From an uncultured Desulfovibrio sp. (GTDB lineage Bacteria; Desulfobacterota; Desulfovibrionia; Desulfovibrionales; Desulfovibrionaceae): 13,370 bases of DNA. A program made the translations under genes and the position numbers. Positions within the stretch are counted from its first letter, which is position 1. The number at the start of each line of letters is the position of its first letter. Of this stretch, positions 6,340 to 12,617 are shown piece after piece. The notes beneath the pieces were generated by a model, which saw nothing but the letters and a program-made list of their open reading frames with translations, did not search any database and was not told the origin of the DNA. Location: the NCBI GenBank assembly GCA_945871415.1, contig CAMBWG010000020.1, forward strand, positions 1 to 13,370, read 5' to 3'.

Positions 6340-6864
6340 ATAAATGACGGGAAGATACTCCACGAAAATTTCTCCGTTGCCGTTGTAGAAGTCGGCGGTC
6401 AGCGTAATGACAGTGTACACGCTGCGCCAGCGATAACGGTAATGCTCGTGTCCGTAGATATGGCGTCCGGTCAGACTTTCATTACGATAGGGACCCCACT
6501 GGCGCGACAGGGCATGCGCCATGTCCCGGAAGGCTTTCATGGCGACGGCAAAGGTGCGGGCGCCGCAATAATGGAACAGCAGCCCGTTGAGGCGCTGCGT
6601 TTCGGTTGTGCTGACGTAGCCCAGAACCGGTTTGTCGGCAATGCTCATGGCGCTGGAAAGCGCATAGTGATACATATTCTGATCGGTGACGACAGGTTCA
6701 ATCAGCCGTTTTGCCGTGCCGAGAAAGGGCGGCAGCCCCGTGATGGGCGTACCCCAGCGCAGACCGTCAAAGGCCTCGCCGGTAAGGTGTTGCGTGGCCG
6801 TTGCCGGTGTGGCGGCCATGAGGAGCAGCAGCGCCGCAATAAGGAAGTGCTGTAGTCGTGGCAT
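6337..6864 (-). CDS. Secreted protein of unknown function
   Basis: This 175-residue protein has a clear signal peptide (hydrophobic 7-17, cleavage near ATPATA-TQ at 23). I do not recognise the mature domain. It starts with LTGEAFDGLRWGTPITGLPPF (27-47; key residues F32, L35, W37, G38), a pattern I associate with short periplasmic proteins of unknown role. It has one cysteine (Cys100) and an aromatic- and arginine-rich C-terminal half (YGHEHYRYRWRSVY). GGAGG lies 4 nt before the ATG, close but usable. It sits on the opposite strand between fliE and fliF, breaking the flagellar run. Its stop codon is the end of repeat copy D. Confidence 0.75.
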   Translation of the reverse strand: MPRLQHFLIAALLLLMAATPATATQHLTGEAFDGLRWGTPITGLPPFLGTAKRLIEPVVTDQNMYHYALSSAMSIADKPVLGYVSTTETQRLNGLLFHYCGARTFAVAMKAFRDMAHALSRQWGPYRNESLTGRHIYGHEHYRYRWRSVYTVITLTADFYNGNGEIFVEYLPVIY

Positions 6865-7079
6865 GAGACCTCCGGGGGTATGATCCGTCTTGAAATAGTG
6901 CGAGATTTTTTGTGCTCGCTGGCGAAAACAGGCGTCTTCAGCATGACACGAGAGCGTCCTGGCGTCCAGCGTCCCGGGAATTTTCGTTGCGCTCCCGTGC
7001 GCGGCGTGGCGGGCGGCGTACAGCCGTCGGTGTCCGGCGGCTTTTGCGGCAGGGAGGGGAGTAAGTTCCCGACAGTTTT

Positions 7080-7126
7080 GACGTCCTTGCGGCAGTGGGG
7101 AGATGTCGCGGGGGCGTCATTTTTTT
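7080..7126 (+). terminator. Rho-independent terminator 1 of 3
   Basis: The arms at 7080-7094 and 7104-7118 pair over all 15 positions if G-U pairs are allowed. The loop has 9 nt, and the stem is followed by A and seven T (7120-7126). Confidence 0.75.
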
Positions 7127-7195
7127 GTTCCCGACCGAAAAGGCCGGGGCGGTGCGCGCTGGACGGCGAATCCGGCCGGCGATCTGTCTGACAGC

Positions 7196-7218
7196 GCGCT
7201 CTTCCGGAGGAAGAGCGC
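7196..7218. repeat. Perfect hairpin GCGCTCTTCC / GGAAGAGCGC
   Basis: Two 10-bp perfectly complementary arms surround a 3-nt loop (GGA). No U-tract follows on either strand. It lies between terminators 1 and 2; its function is unknown. Confidence 0.55.
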
Positions 7219-7280
7219 CCCATGCTCTGCCGTCGATGCACGGCCTGCGGCCGTCCGCTGTGCTCCGGCGTCAGATGGAC

Positions 7281-7334
7281 GACGCGGCGCGGCGGATCGC
7301 GTGCGGCGATCCGCTGACGCGCGCGTCATTTTTT
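7281..7334 (+). terminator. Rho-independent terminator 2 of 3
   Basis: GCGGATCGC (7292-7300) and GCGATCCGC (7306-7314) form a perfect 9-bp inner stem. GACGCG (7281-7286) and CGCGTC (7322-7327) extend it across an internal loop. A and six T follow (7329-7334). The end GCGTCATTTTTT matches that of terminator 1. Confidence 0.75.
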
Positions 7335-7392
7335 CTTTGCCCTCCGGCGACGCCGCGGAACGGACAAAAAAGCCGATGAAAAGAGGCTCCGC

Positions 7393-7436
7393 GCCGTTTT
7401 TCCGTGCCCTTTGCGGCATGGGAAAACGGCTTTTTT
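7393..7436 (+). terminator. Rho-independent terminator 3 of 3
   Basis: GCCGTTTTTCCGTGCC (7393-7408) and GGCATGGGAAAACGGC (7415-7430) pair at all 16 positions with two G-U pairs, loop CTTTGC, followed by six T. It ends 5 nt before the sigma-54 promoter of fliF, shielding it from transcription coming from upstream. Confidence 0.92.
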
Positions 7437-7441
7437 CATTC

Positions 7442-7457
7442 TGGCACGGGCGTTGCA
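7442..7457 (+). promoter_or_regulatory. Sigma-54 promoter of fliF and downstream genes
   Basis: TGGCAC (7442-7447), GGGCG, TTGCA (7453-7457) is a full match to TGGCAC-N5-TTGCW. The expected start is near 7468, giving a leader of about 54 nt to the fliF ATG. With the site at 4209 it makes a pair of matching promoters, so both flagellar units probably answer to the same activator. Confidence 0.93.
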
Positions 7458-7521
7458 TAATACAGTGCGAGAACGAGGCGTCAAAGCCTTGTCAGGAACC
7501 GTCAGGATGAGGAGTAACACC

Positions 7522-9171
7522 ATGGCCACACCGCCTTTCATGTCCAGTATCAGTGAACGAATCAAAGAAGCCTGGGGCCGCATGAGCAAGGGGCAGCGGA
7601 TTTCCGTCTGTGCCGGGACCGTTCTCGTGCTTGCCGCATTCATAGGGCTGGCCATCTATTCCAGCCGTCCCGATTTTCAGGTGTTGTATTCCAACCTGAC
7701 GCCGGAAGACGCCAACCGCGTCATCAAGATGCTTCAGGCTGACAAGACGCCGTATCAGCTTGCCGACAACGGCACGACCGTCATGGTGCCGCGCGAGGTC
7801 GTCTATGCCCAGCGTATCCGGGTTGCCGGCGAAGGCGGTCTGGTGGGGCAGGGCATCGGCTTTGAACTTTTCGACAAGGTCAAGGTCGGTCAGACGGACT
7901 TTGTGCAGAAGATCAACTACACCAGAGCGCTGCAGGGCGAACTGGCGCGCACCATCAGCGAATTTCCCAGCGTCGAGAGCGCGCGCGTCCATCTGGTTAT
8001 TCCGCAGCGCAGTCTCTTTGTGGAAGATCGTCAGGCTCCGTCCGCATCGGTGGTGCTGAAGCTGCATTCGCCCACCCGCAAGCCGGACCCCAAGGAAATC
8101 AACGCCATCCTCAACATGACCGTCATGGCTGTGGAAGGTCTTGATCCCAATCATGTGTCCATTACCGACAACGGCGGCAAGGTGCTCTATCAGCCCGTAT
8201 CGGACAGTCTTGCGGGCGCCACCTCCACGCAGATGGAACACCGGCTTGAAGTGCAGCGCAACCTGGAGCGCCGCATTGAGGAAATGCTGCAGCCGCTCTT
8301 TGGTCCCGGTCGCGTCATTGCCAAGGTCAATGCCGACATGGACTTCAGCCAGAAGACCATCCGCCGCGAGCTCTATGATCCCGAAAAGGTGGCCGTGCGC
8401 AGCGAGCAGCGCAGCGAAGAAACGCAGCAGGGCCGCGCCAATCTTGAGGGCGGCGCTCCCGATGCCAACTTCCGCGGCGACGGCATCACCGGTTCCGTGT
8501 CCGACCAGAACGGCAGCCGCGAAACCCGTACCACCAACTACGAAATCAACAAGGAAGAACAGCAGATTGTCGCCAATGTGGGCGATCTGCGCCGCCTGAC
8601 CGTGGCTGTCATCATCGACGGCACCTATCAGAAGGTGGACGGCGCCTGGGCTTTCACGCCCCGCAGCAAGGAAGAACTTGATCGCGTGCGGCAATTGGTG
8701 TCAAATGCTGTTGGTCTGGATACGGCGCGCGGCGACTCCCTCGAAGTGAGCTCCGCTCCCTTCATGGATTCCGAACCGCCGGTTGACCCGAACTTTGGCG
8801 ACATCCTCGCCACCTATGCCGAACGTCTGGGCAAGCCGCTGCTCAATGCCCTGCTGGCCTTCCTCTTCCTGATGCTGGTTGTCCGCCCCGTGGTGCTGGC
8901 CCTCATCCGCCCGAAAGTGGAAGCCGGGGAAATGGTCGACGACCTTGTGGGCCTGCCCGCCGCCGAAGAGCAGCTTGCCCTCTATGAAGCGCTGGAAGAC
9001 GCGGCCAAGGGCGATGCGGAAGCGGCTGACGAGGATGAGGACGAAATGTCCTACAAGGATATTGAAGCTCTCAAGGCGCATATCTTCGCCCTGTCCGATA
9101 ATCACATGGAACAGGTGGTGACCCTTATGCGCGGCTGGATGGGAAAGAATGAAAGTAGTGCAAAAGCCTAG
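7522..9171 (+). CDS. fliF: Flagellar MS-ring protein FliF
   Basis: This 549-residue protein has a membrane segment at about 27-47 (SVCAGTVLVLAAFIGLAIYS) and the YscJ/FliF ring-building domains with FELFDKVKVGQTDFVQKINY and PSVESARVHLVIPQRSLF. A polar linker (about 290-350) comes next, then a second membrane segment at about 440-462 and an acidic cytoplasmic tail. The last helix (about 516-540, with F521, D525, H527 and W539) is the FliG-docking segment. FliF forms the ring in the inner membrane on which the rod, switch and export gate are built. GAGGAG lies 7 nt before the ATG at 7522. A longer frame from 7411 is rejected because it would begin upstream of the sigma-54 promoter. Confidence 0.97.
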   Translation: MATPPFMSSISERIKEAWGRMSKGQRISVCAGTVLVLAAFIGLAIYSSRPDFQVLYSNLTPEDANRVIKMLQADKTPYQLADNGTTVMVPREVVYAQRIRVAGEGGLVGQGIGFELFDKVKVGQTDFVQKINYTRALQGELARTISEFPSVESARVHLVIPQRSLFVEDRQAPSASVVLKLHSPTRKPDPKEINAILNMTVMAVEGLDPNHVSITDNGGKVLYQPVSDSLAGATSTQMEHRLEVQRNLERRIEEMLQPLFGPGRVIAKVNADMDFSQKTIRRELYDPEKVAVRSEQRSEETQQGRANLEGGAPDANFRGDGITGSVSDQNGSRETRTTNYEINKEEQQIVANVGDLRRLTVAVIIDGTYQKVDGAWAFTPRSKEELDRVRQLVSNAVGLDTARGDSLEVSSAPFMDSEPPVDPNFGDILATYAERLGKPLLNALLAFLFLMLVVRPVVLALIRPKVEAGEMVDDLVGLPAAEEQLALYEALEDAAKGDAEAADEDEDEMSYKDIEALKAHIFALSDNHMEQVVTLMRGWMGKNESSAKA

Positions 9172-9364
9172 CGGACGCCCTCAGCCCGTTGACGACGGGG
9201 GCAAGGACCTCCCCTCCCTCGCGGACATCAAGGCCCTGCGCCACGCCCAGAAGGAAACCAATCAGCGCGTGGAAGAATTGAAACTGAGGCTCTTCCGTAT
9301 GACGGATCAGCATATGGATCAGGCCGTCAATATCATTAAGCGGTGGCTTGACAAAAAGCAGTAA
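9149..9364 (+). CDS. Small protein resembling the FliG-binding tail of FliF
   Basis: This 71-residue protein overlaps the end of fliF by 23 nt in another frame. GGGAAAG lies just before its ATG, so translational coupling is likely. Residues 1-22 are polar and proline/glycine-rich; 25-70 should be helical, possibly coiled coil. Residues 43-69 (ELKLRLFRMTDQ + HMDQAVNIIKRWLDK) align without gaps to the last helix of FliF (ALKAHIFALSDN + HMEQVVTLMRGWMGK): 10 of 27 identical and most others conservative, including the Phe, Asp, His, Met and Trp positions. I infer that it binds the N-terminal domain of FliG. It has no signal peptide or membrane segment. I know of no named family for it. Confidence 0.75.
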   Translation: MKVVQKPSGRPQPVDDGGKDLPSLADIKALRHAQKETNQRVEELKLRLFRMTDQHMDQAVNIIKRWLDKKQ

Positions 9365-9383
9365 TCACGCCAAGTAATGAGAA

Positions 9384-9417
9384 AGTGATGCGCGGCTCGC
9401 AAGAGTCGCGCATCACT
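9384..9417 (+). terminator. Strong GCAA-capped hairpin after the FliF-tail-like gene
   Basis: AGTGATGCGCGGCTC (9384-9398) and GAGTCGCGCATCACT (9403-9417) pair at all 15 positions with one G-U pair around a GCAA tetraloop. No U-tract follows directly; the nearest T-run is at about 9438-9443. It may be a weak terminator, an attenuator or a processing/stability element that lowers or separates fliG expression from fliF. Confidence 0.5.
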
Positions 9418-9476
9418 CGTCGAGGCTCTCCGGCATATTTTTTCCCGGAGCGCCGATTTTTCATATTTGGGGCAGT

Positions 9477-9510
9477 GAGTTAAAAAAACTCGTAAAAATG
9501 TCTACATTTT
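9477..9510. promoter_or_regulatory. A/T-rich segment with two inverted repeats before fliG
   Basis: In a GC-rich setting this segment is markedly A/T-rich. It holds GAGTT-AAAAA-AACTC (9477-9491) and AAAATGT-CT-ACATTTT (9495-9510), the second a clean operator-like palindrome. It could be a protein-binding site or part of an extra fliG promoter, but I find no good -35/-10 pair and no sigma-54 or sigma-28 site. Confidence 0.35.
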
Positions 9511-9595
9511 ATATCAAGAAAAGCGGGTGCCGGCGCGCGTTGCGGGGAGAGGCGACAATCGTCGTGCAGCCGAAGGCCGCCGTGGAGGATCGGGG

Positions 9596-10594
9596 ATGGA
9601 ATTGACGGGACAGCAGCGCATTGCCGTACTTTTGCTTTCCATGGGTGACAAGTTCACTTCGGACGTGTTCAAACGCATGGATCGGCAGGAAATAGCCGAT
9701 GTATCCCGTGCGATTGTGGAGTTGCCGCCCGTGCCCAAGGATGTGGTTGAGCAGGTGCTGCGCGACTTCCACGAATCGCTGGTGGAAGGCGTGGACATGA
9801 TTTCCGGCGGCAGCGACACGCTGAAGCGGCTGCTTGTCAAAAATACGGACCCGGAAACGGCCAAGTACATCATGGACACCCTCAACCTTGATACCGGCCC
9901 GGCCCCCTTCCGCGAGCTCGGTCAGGTGAGCCCGCGCATGCTGTCGCAGATTCTGCGCAACGAACACCCGCAGACTCTGGCCCTGATTATGGGGCATCTC
10001 AATTCCGATCAGGCGGCAAGCCTGCTGACCAGCCTGCCCGCCGGCGTTCGCGCCGAAGTGCTGATGCGTCTGGCGCGTCTCGAATCCGTGCCGGAAGACA
10101 TGCTTATGGAAGTGGACAAGGTGCTGACGAGTCAGCTCATTGCCATGGGCGGCAAGGAAGGCAAGAAGGTCGGCGGCGTGCAGTCCGTGGCCGAAATCCT
10201 CAATGCCGTGGACCGCGCCACGGAAGAGGAAGTGCTGTCGGAAATCGAAGAAGATTCCGCCCAGATGGCCGAAGATATCCGCAACCTCATGTTTGTGTTC
10301 GAGGACTGCAAGAATATCGACGACAAGGGCATCCGCGAAGTCATCCGGGAAACGCAGCAGGAAGATCTCATTCTTGCTCTGCGCGGCGCCAGCGACGAGC
10401 TCAAGGAAAAGTTCTTCCGCAACATGTCCGAGCGTGCCGCCAACATGATTCGGGAAGAACTGGAATACATGGGCCCCACCAAGCTTTCGGACGTGGAAGG
10501 CGCGCAGCAGAATATTGTCAAGGTCGTGCGGCGGCTCGAGGCCGAGAACAAGGTTGTGGTCAACCGCGGCGGCAACAGCGACATCTTTGTTTAG
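9596..10594 (+). CDS. fliG: Flagellar motor switch protein FliG
   Basis: This 332-residue protein is a standard FliG length. The N-terminal domain (about 1-100) is the part that binds the FliF tail. The middle domain contains the signature EHPQTLALIMGHLN (about 124-137). The C-terminal torque helix contains the conserved charged run around FEDCKNIDDKGIREVIRE (about 238-255), which faces the stator. FliG sits on the cytoplasmic face of the MS-ring and converts ion flow into rotation. GGAGG lies 7 nt before the ATG at 9596; the longer frame from 9527 has no ribosome site. The stop TAG is the first three bases of repeat copy E. Confidence 0.97.
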   Translation: MELTGQQRIAVLLLSMGDKFTSDVFKRMDRQEIADVSRAIVELPPVPKDVVEQVLRDFHESLVEGVDMISGGSDTLKRLLVKNTDPETAKYIMDTLNLDTGPAPFRELGQVSPRMLSQILRNEHPQTLALIMGHLNSDQAASLLTSLPAGVRAEVLMRLARLESVPEDMLMEVDKVLTSQLIAMGGKEGKKVGGVQSVAEILNAVDRATEEEVLSEIEEDSAQMAEDIRNLMFVFEDCKNIDDKGIREVIRETQQEDLILALRGASDELKEKFFRNMSERAANMIREELEYMGPTKLSDVEGAQQNIVKVVRRLEAENKVVVNRGGNSDIFV

Positions 10595-10739
10595 AGCAAT
10601 TTCAGTTTGAAACGCCCGGCGTTTCAAACCATGCGGCCTGTTGTTTCGCGGAAAAAACGCGGTTTTTCCGTTCACTTCGGGCCGGGCGGCGCTGTGCGCC
10701 GCCTCGCGTTTTACCTTTTTCAAAGGCAAAACGCTCTAG
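10592..10739 (-). repeat. Dispersed repeat, copy E (full length, inverted)
   Basis: This is the reverse complement of copy B. On the plus strand it starts TAGAGCAATTTCAGTTTGAA and ends AACGCTCTAG. The GTTTGAAACGCC / GGCGTTTCAAAC stem (10608-10632) is a perfect 12-bp pair around one base. CGGAAAAA...TTTTTCCG and GGCGGCGC-TGT-GCGCCGCC follow. Its first three bases are the fliG stop codon. It lies between fliG and fliH and must be transcribed with them. Confidence 0.95.
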
Positions 10740-10979
10740 CGGCTCCGGGATGCGGAACCGGACGCGGCCGTCCTTTCGGTGCGCCGGAACCGCATCGGAC
10801 AAAAGCTCTCTGTTTTCTTTGGTCATGCTGCCCCCGGGCGCGGGCGTTTCTTCCGCAGCCGCCGGAGCATGGGCGTTTCTTTGTGGAGCGTCCTCCGGCG
10901 CGGCGGTCCGTGCTTCTGCCGGCTGTTCGGGAACATGGCTGGAACTGTCCACGCCGAAAAGAAAAAAGGAAGTACAACC
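10740..10979 (+). other. Non-coding leader between repeat E and fliH
   Basis: No gene is supported in these 240 bases. The start contains an inverted repeat: GATGCGGAACCGG (10749-10761) with CCGGAACCGCATC (10784-10796), 11 of 13 positions pairing. No promoter of sigma-54 or sigma-28 type is visible, so fliH is probably read through from fliG. A minus-strand frame is open through here but has no good start signal. Confidence 0.5.
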
Positions 10980-12506
10980 ATGCCCCTGGACGATTTGCGC
11001 AAGAAGTGGGGTACCATCTTCATGGGCGAGCGCGAAGCCACCGTGGAGGAACTGGACGCCATGCAGGAGCCCGCGCGGCGGGCTCAGGTGCGCCAGAAGG
11101 TGCAGGAAGACTATATGGAGCGCGTCCGCGAAAAGGCCACGGAGCGGGCGCGGCAGATTCTGGGCGAAGCCTACGCCGAACGCCAGAAGGTACTGGCCGA
11201 GGCCCGGGAAGAGGCGCAGCGTCAGAGCGATCTGATTCTGGCGGAAGTGGAACGCATTCGCCAGTCCACAAAAGAAGGCTATGAGGCCATGCAGGCGGAA
11301 CTGCAGAAGGCCGCCGATATCAGAGCCGAGGCCCAGCGCATCCGCGATGAGGCAGCCCGGATTCACGAATCCGCGCAGGCGGACGGCCATGCCGCCGGGG
11401 TGGAGAGCGCCGAAGGCGAGCTGCGGGCTTTCCGGGGCGAGCTGGGGCAGCATCTGGCGTGGGTGCTGCAGGCTCTTTCCGCGCAGTTTGAAACCATCGA
11501 CGCCCAGTGGCGCGAGGATCTGGCCGAGCTGACCCGCGTGGCCGTAAGCGCCGCCACGGGCCATGTGATGGATACGCAGCACGACGCCGTTGTGCGCGCC
11601 GTCCTGCTGGACTCGCTGTCGCTGCTGGAAAATCGCGCCACCATCACCGTCCGGGTACATCCCGAGGACGAGAAGATGGTGGGAACGTTGTTCAAGGCCG
11701 CGCGGGAACGCGCGCCGGAACTGCAGAACTGGGTTGTGGAAGGCGACGCTTCGCTGGAGCTGGGCGGCTTCATTGTGGAAACCAACAGCGGCAGCGTGGA
11801 TGCGCGCAGGGAATGCTTCAAGGATTTGGTTGACAGCGTGCTGATTCATCTGGCCCTGCCCGGCAGCGATGCGGAACGCACCGTGCGCGAGGCGGCCGAA
11901 GAGATGGCGCAGCGCGCTGTGCAGCGCATCAGGGCTCTTGCGCCGGTGGATGAAGCTCCGGAGGCGGAAGCTCCCGCTCCCGAGGCCGCGCCGGAAACCC
12001 CCGCGCCCGCCGCAGCGGCGGAACTTCCGTCGGAGAATGTGCCGGAAGACGTTCAGGCCGAAGCGGATGTCCTTTCCGATGGGGAACTTGATCGGACCCT
12101 GACGGAAACAGCGGGACAGCCGGGCGACGTCCAGTCCGAAGCCCTGCCCGAAGAGCCCGTCGTTGCGGACACGGCGATGGTGGAGGGTGCCGCTCCCGTG
12201 GAGAACAACAGCGCCGATGTCCTGCCCGCAGCGGAAGAACCGGCCCTGCCCGAGGGTACGGAGGAAGCCGCACCAGAAGCCCCGGAAGCCGCCTCTGCGC
12301 CTGCCGTCGCGGAAGAGGAAGCGTTGCCGGAACCGCGTTCCAACACCTCGCGGGCTGCGCTGGAAGACGAACTTTTCCCGCTGGAGGAACCGCCGGCCAC
12401 GCCTTCCGTCAGCGCGCCCGCGGCTCCGGCGGCGCCGCGTCCCAAACCGGCTCCCGCCACGTCTCCGGACATTCTGACCGGCGGCGGTTTCCTGCCCGGC
12501 GCGTAG
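10980..12506 (+). CDS. fliH: Flagellar export stator FliH with a long acidic Ala/Pro tail
   Basis: This 508-residue protein is about twice the usual FliH length. Residues about 30-160 are a long charged helix (Glu/Arg/Ala-rich) like the FliH coiled coil. Residues about 165-290 match the FliH/HrpE C-terminal domain (ITVRVHPEDEKMV, DASLELGGFIVET, SGSVDARRECF). From about 296 to 508 the protein is low-complexity, rich in Ala, Pro and Glu, ending PDILTGGGFLPGA. FliH holds the ATPase FliI in check and links it to the C-ring and export gate. AGGAAG lies 7 nt before the ATG at 10980. The frame is open further upstream to 10779, but there is no ribosome site there. Confidence 0.9.
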   Translation: MPLDDLRKKWGTIFMGEREATVEELDAMQEPARRAQVRQKVQEDYMERVREKATERARQILGEAYAERQKVLAEAREEAQRQSDLILAEVERIRQSTKEGYEAMQAELQKAADIRAEAQRIRDEAARIHESAQADGHAAGVESAEGELRAFRGELGQHLAWVLQALSAQFETIDAQWREDLAELTRVAVSAATGHVMDTQHDAVVRAVLLDSLSLLENRATITVRVHPEDEKMVGTLFKAARERAPELQNWVVEGDASLELGGFIVETNSGSVDARRECFKDLVDSVLIHLALPGSDAERTVREAAEEMAQRAVQRIRALAPVDEAPEAEAPAPEAAPETPAPAAAAELPSENVPEDVQAEADVLSDGELDRTLTETAGQPGDVQSEALPEEPVVADTAMVEGAAPVENNSADVLPAAEEPALPEGTEEAAPEAPEAASAPAVAEEEALPEPRSNTSRAALEDELFPLEEPPATPSVSAPAAPAAPRPKPAPATSPDILTGGGFLPGA

Positions 12507-12617
12507 CCTCCGGCATTTGCTCAAGCCGCCTCTTCCCGCGCAGCGGCGGTTGCGGGGGTGAGGGGCGGCGCTGTCTGTGATTCGTTTTTGAAACAGCTTC
12601 CAGAACAAGGAAAGACC

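Larger units (their letters stand above)
6865..7441. other. Long non-coding stretch upstream of fliF
   Basis: No gene can be supported in these 577 bases. The first part (6865-7079) holds the leader of the minus-strand gene and three near-tandem GCGTCC units (6954-6974) but no clear promoter. The rest holds three rho-independent terminators, all in the plus orientation, and a 10-bp hairpin at 7196-7218. GTTCCCGAC occurs twice (7065-7073 and 7127-7135), before and after the first terminator. A small RNA ending at one of the terminators is possible but no promoter is visible. Confidence 0.55.

Noticed and set aside
7095..7379. Plus-strand open frames between terminators 1 and 3
   Set aside because: They begin inside the loop of terminator 1 or run across terminator stems, and have no ribosome site or protein-like pattern.
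9140..9175. Programmed frameshift joining FliF to the small downstream protein
   Set aside because: The small frame has its own ATG and a purine-rich ribosome site, and I see no slippery sequence in the 23-nt overlap. Coupled re-initiation is simpler.
10740..10840. Possible minus-strand peptide starting MTKENRELLSDAV
   Set aside because: It looks protein-like for about 30 residues and has GGGGG before the ATG, but it runs into repeat E without a natural stop and has no recognisable family.
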